Shown piece after piece: positions 51,706-57,000 of a stretch of 57,000 nucleotides of DNA; the first letter of the stretch is position 1, and every line of letters starts with the position of its first letter. The stretch comes from an uncultured Mollicutes bacterium (GTDB lineage Bacteria > Bacillota_I > Bacilli_A > UBA3375), in the NCBI GenBank assembly GCA_900551955.1, contig UWSE01000003.1:1-57000 (forward strand), read 5' to 3'. The notes beneath the pieces are model-generated. The model searched no databases. It was not told where the DNA came from and was given only the letters and a program-made list of their open reading frames with translations. The position numbers and the translations under genes were made by a program.

Positions 51706-53814
51706 ATGGAATTTAGTGATATTATTATGTTAATTAATCAAAAACAGTTTGATGCATTAGATGTTAATGATCCTAACACTAAGGCCATTTTGCTGCTTTT
51801 GATTAACCACGGTTGGGTTAGTGAAGATAACAATAAATTGATAAAAATTAAACGTCCAGAATTAGTATATGGACACTTAGATGTCAAACCAACATTTGGT
51901 TTTTTAGTCGGTGAAACTGATTATTATATTAAAGAACCAACAAATTATTTTAATAATGAAGAAGTAATTGCTTTTGTTGATCCAAATAAATCAGATGCTG
52001 GTGAAGCAATTATTATTGATCGCATTGAAGAGAACTTTCCAACACTAGTATTTCGGATAAATGATAAACATGAAATAATTTGTTGTGATCCAAATTATGC
52101 GAGCTATCATTTTGAATTATTACAAAAAATGCTTTTACCAACAAACAGTATTTTTAAAGCTGAAGTTAAAGATGTAACCAATAAAACTATCTTTGTTAGT
52201 TTTATTGATGAGATTAGTCTAAATCCTGATTTAGATGAAGCCATTAACTTAATTTTAGCCACTAATAATATTAGTTGGCATTTTGATGAAGATGTGTTGC
52301 GTGAAGCTAATCAATTAGAAAATAAAGACTACCAAAATTTAGCCCGTGTTGACTTGCGCGATAAAGGCTTTGTCACAATTGATGGGGCTAGCAGTAAAGA
52401 TTTAGATGATGCTGTATATTTAGAAAAAGTCGGTAATGATTACCACTTATATGTTAGCATTGCTGATGTTGATAATTTTGTTCACCAAGATACACTACTT
52501 GATGAAGAAGCATATCATCGGGGGAATAGTGTTTACTTTCTAGATTATGTAATTCCGATGTTGCCTCCGGTTTTATCTAATGGCTTATGCTCGTTAAATC
52601 CCCATGTTGATCGTTATACCATGACTTGTGAGATGTTAATTGATCAACATGGAACTATTAAAGAATATAAAGTATATCCATCAATTATAAAATCGCACCA
52701 TCGTTTAACTTATAGTCAAGTTAACGATTATATTATGCGCAACATTAGCGATGATGCGATTAGTGATTGTTTAACAATGCTTAGTTTGATGGATGATTTA
52801 CGTGAAATCTTATTTAATAAACGTAGTCAGATGGGAGCATTTAACTTCGAAGAACCTGAAGTCAAATTCTTAGTTGATCAAGATCATAATATTGTTGATA
52901 TTATGCCAATTGTTCGCGAAAATGGAGAGAAGTTAATTGAAGAGTTTATGATTGCTGCTAACTATTGTGTTGCTAATATCATTAACCAAATGGACTTATC
53001 TTTTTTATATCGTGTTCATGATCAACCGAATCAAGATGACTTTGATCAGTTGATCAAGAATTTAAACAACCTTGGTTTTAACTTGCGTTTAAATCAAGAT
53101 AAGCGTTTTTTATATCGCCAAATTAAAGAACAAATTACTGATCCATCAGCGTTAGCAATTGTCGAAAAACTACTAGTTAGAAGTTTACCAAAAGCGAAAT
53201 ATCAAGTAGCAAATATTGGTCACTTTGGTCTAAGTTTAGAAGATTATACACACTTTACATCACCGATTCGTCGTTACAGTGATTTAGTTGTGCATCGTTT
53301 ACTTAAAAAATATTTAATTAATTGTGATTATAATGTTAGTGGAGAGATGATTTATCAATTAAATACCACATGTGATCATATTAATCAAACTGAGATTAAT
53401 GCCCAACGAGCAGAACGTAGCATTATCGACTTAAAGAAAGTCGATTACATGCAGCGTTTTATTCATCAGCGTTTTATTGGTCGAATCAGTAATATATATG
53501 ACAATAAGATGGTAATTGAATTACCTAATTCAGTAAGAGGTAATGTCTTTTTAAGTGATTATTATGACTTTAAAGAGGTAGAACACTATTGTGTTAAATT
53601 TAGAGATCGAGATTTTCACTTACTTGATGAAGTCGAAGTAGAAGTAAGCAAAGTTGATCGTCAAAAACAACGAATCAGTTTTAATTTAGTTGGCTACAAG
53701 CGTCGTTTTGCTAATTATTATGGACGGAGAAAACATTATGGCAAAAACAAATACAAAAAAGAAGAAAAAACAAAATTTAAAAAACAAAATCATTACCAAA
53801 GAAAGAACAAATAA
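51706..53814 (+). CDS. rnr: Ribonuclease R
   Basis: 702-residue processive 3'-5' exoribonuclease. Cold-shock/OB domains in the first about 210 residues are followed by the RNB core: RDKGFVTIDGASSKDLDDAVYLEK with the catalytic Asp set, DYVIPMLPPVLSNGLCSLNP and FTSPIRRYSDLVVHRLL. The S1 domain and a Lys/Arg-rich tail (about 665-702) follow, typical of RNase R. The last 77 nt are shared, in another frame, with the next gene. RNase R works with SmpB-tmRNA; smpB is three genes on. Confidence 0.96.
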   Translation: MEFSDIIMLINQKQFDALDVNDPNTKAILLLLINHGWVSEDNNKLIKIKRPELVYGHLDVKPTFGFLVGETDYYIKEPTNYFNNEEVIAFVDPNKSDAGEAIIIDRIEENFPTLVFRINDKHEIICCDPNYASYHFELLQKMLLPTNSIFKAEVKDVTNKTIFVSFIDEISLNPDLDEAINLILATNNISWHFDEDVLREANQLENKDYQNLARVDLRDKGFVTIDGASSKDLDDAVYLEKVGNDYHLYVSIADVDNFVHQDTLLDEEAYHRGNSVYFLDYVIPMLPPVLSNGLCSLNPHVDRYTMTCEMLIDQHGTIKEYKVYPSIIKSHHRLTYSQVNDYIMRNISDDAISDCLTMLSLMDDLREILFNKRSQMGAFNFEEPEVKFLVDQDHNIVDIMPIVRENGEKLIEEFMIAANYCVANIINQMDLSFLYRVHDQPNQDDFDQLIKNLNNLGFNLRLNQDKRFLYRQIKEQITDPSALAIVEKLLVRSLPKAKYQVANIGHFGLSLEDYTHFTSPIRRYSDLVVHRLLKKYLINCDYNVSGEMIYQLNTTCDHINQTEINAQRAERSIIDLKKVDYMQRFIHQRFIGRISNIYDNKMVIELPNSVRGNVFLSDYYDFKEVEHYCVKFRDRDFHLLDEVEVEVSKVDRQKQRISFNLVGYKRRFANYYGRRKHYGKNKYKKEEKTKFKKQNHYQRKNK

Positions 53815-54304
53815 ATATCGTTATGGTTTATATATAATTTTTGGATTAATTATCATATGGATAATAGCTTTATTATTTTTACTGTTTAAGCCTAACGATA
53901 TGATTGTAACTAAAACAGGTTTAAGTTACAATCAAATCTTAATGTATGCCATTATTGCCGGAATTATCTTGGTTGGTAACATTTATTGTTTATTAAGTCA
54001 ATGGTATTATTTTTATTTGAATAAACATAATTTAAACACTTTTGATCGTTTTAGTGTCTATAGTGCCAAATATTGTCGGATAATTAGTGTTGCATTGTGT
54101 ATATATTTCATATATAATATAATTGAAACAATCATTATTATCATACTAGGGTATATTCCCCAAGCATATATTTTTGGTGGTCTTTCCCAAGAAGGATATA
54201 TCATTATAAGTATTACCCTATTTATTTATCTAGTATCGATAACTAGTAGTATCTTAAGTTTTAATCAATCAAGAAAATATTTTAATCGTTTTTTAACAAG
54301 TTAG
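53738..54304 (+). CDS. Multipass membrane protein, function unknown
   Basis: 188 residues, not recognised. A Lys-rich cytoplasmic N-terminus (about 1-30, with TKKKKKQNLKNK) is followed by about four membrane helices (about 31-52, 69-90, 115-138, 152-173). No other usable start exists downstream before the first helix, so the gene must overlap the rnr 3' end by 77 nt. ATG 53738 has CGGAGA upstream. It is followed after 7 nt by another small membrane protein; together they separate rnr from smpB. Confidence 0.7.
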   Translation: MAKTNTKKKKKQNLKNKIITKERTNKYRYGLYIIFGLIIIWIIALLFLLFKPNDMIVTKTGLSYNQILMYAIIAGIILVGNIYCLLSQWYYFYLNKHNLNTFDRFSVYSAKYCRIISVALCIYFIYNIIETIIIIILGYIPQAYIFGGLSQEGYIIISITLFIYLVSITSSILSFNQSRKYFNRFLTS

Positions 54305-54311
54305 GAGTAAT

Positions 54312-54641
54312 GTGAATCAAGAATTTATTATTATTTTACTTATTTTAGTATTAAATGTATTTGCTGGAAACTATGCTAACAATATTTTAAAGAATGTTGA
54401 AGCAAAATATAAAGATATCTATAAAAACCAAATGATAAAAGTAGATATAATTCTAGTTATTATTGGAGTAATTATTATTGCTGGTTTTATCTATTTCACA
54501 TTTAATCCAGCCATCGTTGAAAAAATGCCATTTTTAACAATTATATTTAATTCAGTTAGTTGTTTAATTATCTTCTGTGTGGAAATCTTAATTAGAATTT
54601 TAATGGCTTTACGTATTAGACAATTATATGGAAAAAACTAA
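54312..54641 (+). CDS. Small membrane protein, function unknown
   Basis: 109 residues with about three membrane helices (about 4-20, 44-64, 73-97) and a short basic loop (AKYKDIYKNQMIK) between the first two. No family is recognised. The start is GTG 54312, since TAGGAG at 54302-54307 is placed for it and the ATG at 54310 is out of frame. It overlaps smpB by 14 nt. Tight packing with the preceding membrane protein suggests they work together, but nothing links them to trans-translation directly. Confidence 0.7.
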   Translation: MNQEFIIILLILVLNVFAGNYANNILKNVEAKYKDIYKNQMIKVDIILVIIGVIIIAGFIYFTFNPAIVEKMPFLTIIFNSVSCLIIFCVEILIRILMALRIRQLYGKN

Positions 54642-55089
54642 GTTAATTTGTAAAAATAAAAAAGCTCGATTTGATTATGAAATTTTAAAAACGATGGAAG
54701 CTGGAATAGTGTTAACTGGTAATGAAATTAAATCAATCAGATTAGGGCATGTTAATTTAAAAGATAGCTTTGCTAAAATTAATATTAATAATGAAGTCAT
54801 GTTATCTAATATGTTTATTGGTAACTATCAATTATCTCATATAGTTAGTAAACAAGATGAAAAAGCCAGTCGTAAATTGTTATTACATAAGTATGAAATT
54901 AGAAAACTAAAACAACAAATTGATCAAGAACGTTTAACGCTAGTACCACTAAGTTTATATTTTAAATATAATCGCGTTAAAGTGGAACTAGCCTTATGTC
55001 GCGGGAAAAGAGTCCATGACAAACGTCAAGCAATAAAAGAACGTGACGTTAAACGTGAGATGGATAAAGCAATTAAGAATCGTTTATAG
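54628..55089 (+). CDS. smpB: SsrA-binding protein SmpB
   Basis: 153-residue tmRNA-binding protein for rescue of stalled ribosomes. Signature blocks are NKKARFDYEILKTMEAGIVLTGNEIKSIR (start of the OB fold), VNLKDSFAKI, RKLLLHKYEIRKL, LTLVPLSLYFKYNRVKVELALCRGKRVHDKR and a basic C-terminal helix. Length is typical. tmRNA itself (ssrA), often next to smpB, is not seen in the 65 bases downstream or elsewhere in the window. Confidence 0.97.
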   Translation: MEKTKLICKNKKARFDYEILKTMEAGIVLTGNEIKSIRLGHVNLKDSFAKININNEVMLSNMFIGNYQLSHIVSKQDEKASRKLLLHKYEIRKLKQQIDQERLTLVPLSLYFKYNRVKVELALCRGKRVHDKRQAIKERDVKREMDKAIKNRL

Positions 55090-55113
55090 AGTAACTTTTG
55101 TTACTCTTTTTTT
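55088..55113 (+). terminator. Terminator of rnr-smpB
   Basis: AGAGTAAC (55088-55095), TTTT loop, GTTACTCT (55100-55107), then a T-run. It overlaps the smpB stop. Confidence 0.92.
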
Positions 55114-55154
55114 ATTTTTTATAAAAAAAGGGGTCTAATAAAGTAGGAGTAATT

Positions 55155-55661
55155 ATGAAAAATATTAAAGAAATTAGACACCCGACCACAGGGAAGTGGT
55201 TGGAACAACAAATTAATGTAACTAATACATATTATCAACAAGAAGAGATTTGTTTTTGTGACAAAAAACCAACACCGATTTGTGTCCTTAAAAGTGAAGG
55301 CGCACAAATTTCTAATGCGTTTTTTGAAACAAAATCAACTACGGATTATTATGGTTTATATCAAGGGCATTATTTTGACTTTGATGCAAAGATGGTAAGT
55401 GGTGATAGCTTTAATGTTAAAAAGATTATTAAACCACATCAGCTTAATCATTTATTAACAATTAAAAAACATGGAGGAGATGCTTTTATTATTGTTTATT
55501 TTAGCGATTATGATTATTATTACTTATTGGATATTGATGTTCTTATCAGTAATAAAACTATTCATTTAGAACAAATTGAAGATAAATATAAAATTAACTT
55601 ATTAGTACCTGGAATTATAGATTATCTAAGTACTTATAAGGAGGTATATGCTATTAGATAA
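55155..55661 (+). CDS. recU: Holliday junction resolvase RecU (divergent)
   Basis: 168 residues. RecU marks are an N-terminal GKWLEQQINVTNTYY, KKPTPICVLK, STTDYYGLYQGHYFDFDAK and the KPHQLNHL segment, followed by a strand-rich C-terminus (DYYYLLDIDVL). The active-site E-x-K of other RecU (FEAKE) reads FDAKM here, a conservative Glu-to-Asp change plus loss of the following Glu; the earlier Asp of TTDY is kept. RecU cleaves four-way junctions in Firmicutes. AGGAG precedes ATG 55155. It overlaps ruvB by 14 nt. Confidence 0.87.
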   Translation: MKNIKEIRHPTTGKWLEQQINVTNTYYQQEEICFCDKKPTPICVLKSEGAQISNAFFETKSTTDYYGLYQGHYFDFDAKMVSGDSFNVKKIIKPHQLNHLLTIKKHGGDAFIIVYFSDYDYYYLLDIDVLISNKTIHLEQIEDKYKINLLVPGIIDYLSTYKEVYAIR

Positions 55662-56556
55662 ATTTGTTGGACAAGATGAAATAGTTGATACATTAAAAAT
55701 ATATACGAAAATCGCTAAAGAGCAAAATCGGATGTTAGACCATGTTCTAATTTATGGTTTGGCAGGTCATGGGAAAACAACATTAGCAAGAATTATTGGT
55801 GAGTTAATGGAACAAGAAGTAGTAATCCTTAATGCAGGGAACATAAAAAGTAAGAATGATTTACTTGCTGTCATAACTCATCTTAATGGACGAATGTTAT
55901 TTTTAGATGAACTACATCAATTAAGTTTAGAGATATGTGAAGAGTTATATGCCATCTTACAAGATAACAAGATGCATATCTTATTAGGAGATGGTGTAAA
56001 TAAGCGCAGTTATAGTTTAGATGTTGATCCATTCACTTTAATAGGTGCCACTACCATGCCTGAAAAAATTCCAAAACCATTACTTGATCGTTTAGGGATT
56101 AAAATTAAATTAAAAAATTATTCGAATAAAGAATTGTATACAATTATTCAGAATAATTTAAATATTAAAGTACAAGAAGATGTTAGTGTATTAATTATGC
56201 GTGCAGGTAATTATACGCCGCGAGTTATAATAAACGTTTGTAAACGTTTAAATGATTTAGCCAATTATTATCGATTTGAAATAATTGATCATCAAAATAT
56301 TAAGGTATTGTTTAAACATCTTAATATTAATATCTTTGGCTATGATCAGGATGTTATGGAAGTACTAGATACATTATATTATGATTTTAATCAAGACTAT
56401 GTTGGTGAAAAAACATTAATTAATTGTTTAACAATTAATAAAAAACAATATTTAGAAGAAATTGAACCTTTTATGTTAAAAGAACAATTATTAATTAAAA
56501 ATAAATTGGGGAGAAAAATCGCCCCCAATGGAATTAATATAATTGAAAGTAATTAA
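55648..56556 (+). CDS. ruvB: RuvB-like Holliday junction branch-migration ATPase
   Basis: 302 residues, shorter than the usual about 330 because the N-terminal lead is absent. Walker A is GLAGHGKTT (GPPGLGKTT in most RuvB), Walker B is MLFLDELHQL, sensor 1 is TLIGATTMPEKIP with the arginine finger in LLDRLG, and a winged-helix end includes YVGEKTLINCL. RuvB normally needs RuvA, which is not next to it. Direct pairing with recU suggests one junction-processing unit. Start ATG 55648 has AAGGAGG upstream, inside recU. Confidence 0.88.
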   Translation: MLLDKFVGQDEIVDTLKIYTKIAKEQNRMLDHVLIYGLAGHGKTTLARIIGELMEQEVVILNAGNIKSKNDLLAVITHLNGRMLFLDELHQLSLEICEELYAILQDNKMHILLGDGVNKRSYSLDVDPFTLIGATTMPEKIPKPLLDRLGIKIKLKNYSNKELYTIIQNNLNIKVQEDVSVLIMRAGNYTPRVIINVCKRLNDLANYYRFEIIDHQNIKVLFKHLNINIFGYDQDVMEVLDTLYYDFNQDYVGEKTLINCLTINKKQYLEEIEPFMLKEQLLIKNKLGRKIAPNGINIIESN

Positions 56557-56583
56557 AAAAAAGAGCCTTAACGAAATGCTCTT
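56555..56583. terminator. Hairpin between ruvB and the tRNA genes
   Basis: AAGAGC (56561-56566) pairs with GCTCTT (56578-56583). On the minus strand it is followed by a run of T (plus 56555-56562), so it mainly ends the tRNA transcript. It may also end ruvB. Confidence 0.8.
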
Positions 56584-56603
56584 CTTATTATTAAATTATG
56601 AAA

Positions 56604-56688
56604 TGGTACGGATGAAGGGAGTCGAACCCATACGCCGTGAGGCACTAGATCCTAAGTCTAGCGTGTCTGCCAATTCCACCACATCCGC
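56604..56688 (-). tRNA. tRNA-Leu (anticodon TAG)
   Basis: 85 nt, minus strand. Acceptor GCGGATG pairs with CATCCGT, the discriminator is A and the CCA end is encoded (plus 56604-56606). The anticodon loop CTTAGGA gives TAG (plus 56652-56654). The long variable arm (class II) and TTCGA of the T loop fit tRNA-Leu. Confidence 0.96.
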
Positions 56689-56694
56689 ATATTT

Positions 56695-56768
56695 TGGCAG
56701 GGACTACAGGAATTGAACCCGTATCAAAGGTTTTGGAGACCTCTATTCTACCATTAAACTAAGTCCCT
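56695..56768 (-). tRNA. tRNA-Trp (anticodon CCA)
   Basis: 74 nt, minus strand. Acceptor AGGGACT with AGTCCCT, encoded CCA (plus 56695-56697), T loop TTCAATT. The anticodon loop CTCCAAA gives CCA, reading UGG only, in line with UGA being a stop. It is first in a two-tRNA transcript, six bases before tRNA-Leu. Confidence 0.96.
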
Positions 56769-56781
56769 ATAAAACAAGTAT

Positions 56782-56790
56782 ATTATAACA
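56782..56790 (-). promoter_or_regulatory. Extended -10 promoter of the tRNA-Trp/tRNA-Leu unit
   Basis: Minus strand TGT-TATAAT, with TATAAT on plus bases 56787 to 56782. Predicted start is near 56775, seven bases before tRNA-Trp. Confidence 0.8.
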
Positions 56791-56798
56791 TACTTTTT

Positions 56799-56804
56799 TA
56801 TAAT
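56799..56804 (+). promoter_or_regulatory. Possible promoter of the terminal small ORF
   Basis: TATAAT at 56799-56804, divergent from the tRNA promoter. No TG extension is present. Confidence 0.45.
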
Positions 56805-56854
56805 CGGAGAAAAAAGTAAATACAAATTATTAATTAAATTTATAAAGGAGAAAT

Positions 56855-56986
56855 ATGAATAAAATAATTAAAAGTTGTTTATTATTGGGAATATTAGTTC
56901 CGACAATAATGTTTGCTAGTTCTTATAAATGTCAATATAAATTTGTACTTTTTGTAAAAAATAAGAATGTACAATTATTCAATTAA
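56855..56986 (+). CDS. Very small secreted protein or truncated gene
   Basis: 43 residues. Strong AAAGGAG at 56844-56850 precedes ATG 56855, and residues 1-22 form a clear signal peptide (NKIIKSCLLLGILVPTIMFAS). The mature part is only about 21 residues with one Cys and ends at TAA 56984. Neither other frame continues past nearby stops, so a single frameshift does not restore a longer gene. It may be a short secreted peptide or the remnant of a decayed secreted-protein gene. Confidence 0.5.
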   Translation: MNKIIKSCLLLGILVPTIMFASSYKCQYKFVLFVKNKNVQLFN

Positions 56987-57000
56987 ATTTCTTGTTCTAT

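Noticed and set aside
55090..55154. tmRNA (ssrA) next to smpB
   Set aside because: Only 65 bp separate smpB from recU, and they contain a terminator. No tmRNA-like ends or tag sequence were found.

Overview
The window is strongly AT-rich and reads as chromosome of a Gram-positive, cell-walled member of the Bacilli with a compact genome. Operons in the style of Bacilli (acpS-alr, udk-greA, secG-rnr-smpB, trmH-pheS-pheT, a DivIVA-like gene beside rnpB), Prp with a pre-L27 extension, RecU and a class B PBP all point there. An uncultured, host-associated relative of the Erysipelotrichia/RF39 type is my guess, not a proof. UGA is a stop codon: acpS, murI and cutC end in TGA, an RF2 gene is present, and the tRNA-Trp seen has anticodon CCA. 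It is therefore not a code-4 mollicute.

Layout. 1-2075: tail of an upstream gene, then an L20-type attenuator leader driving rpmI-rplT-rplU-prp-rpmA and a small membrane protein. 2114-7440: class B PBP-ispF-acpS-alr-sufC-sufD, nearly all overlapping. 7556-9435: two secreted, membrane-anchored surface proteins. 9592-14174: a chaperone operon whose first gene is an AbiEi-like winged-helix protein where hrcA would be expected, then grpE, dnaK, a membrane J-like protein without HPD, and dnaJ. 14248-18262: tadA-serS and a U32/RlhA-type protein. 18314-22135: mscL, ndk, two lipoproteins (PepSY; nuclease), mnmA and an ATP-grasp ligase. 22174-25092: ferredoxin (minus), ptsH-ptsI-ahpC. 25168-29051: rmuC-hemW and two DegV proteins. 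29163-34543: murI-phosphodiesterase-ispE-DUF368-secA. 34646-39254: prfB-DivIVA-like gene, rnpB, plsC, then on the minus strand an extracytoplasmic FKBP-like protein and miaA-DUF896. 39346-46597: typA, nfeD-SPFH, a small-RNA candidate, cutC, pgi, udk-greA, a tiny membrane ORF and a thioredoxin-like lipoprotein. 46647-55089: secreted protein-trmH-pheS-pheT, secG, rnr, two membrane proteins and smpB. 55155-end: recU-ruvB, tRNA-Leu and tRNA-Trp on the minus strand, and a very small secreted ORF.

Genes are packed with start/stop overlaps. Operons are bounded by short perfect hairpins with T-runs, several of which include stop codons. About twenty promoters share an extended -10 (TGnTATAAT) with no convincing -35; at rnpB the predicted transcription start coincides with the RNA 5' end, which supports the model. 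For the PBP and tadA genes the same model places transcription start on the start codon, implying leaderless mRNAs.

The most interesting items are the AbiEi-like gene heading the chaperone operon together with the HPD-less membrane J protein, the attenuator-like small transcript with a Cys-containing mini-ORF ahead of cutC, the extracytoplasmic FKBP-like protein, and the shared extended -10 promoter architecture. No CRISPR array, prophage or insertion sequence was seen.
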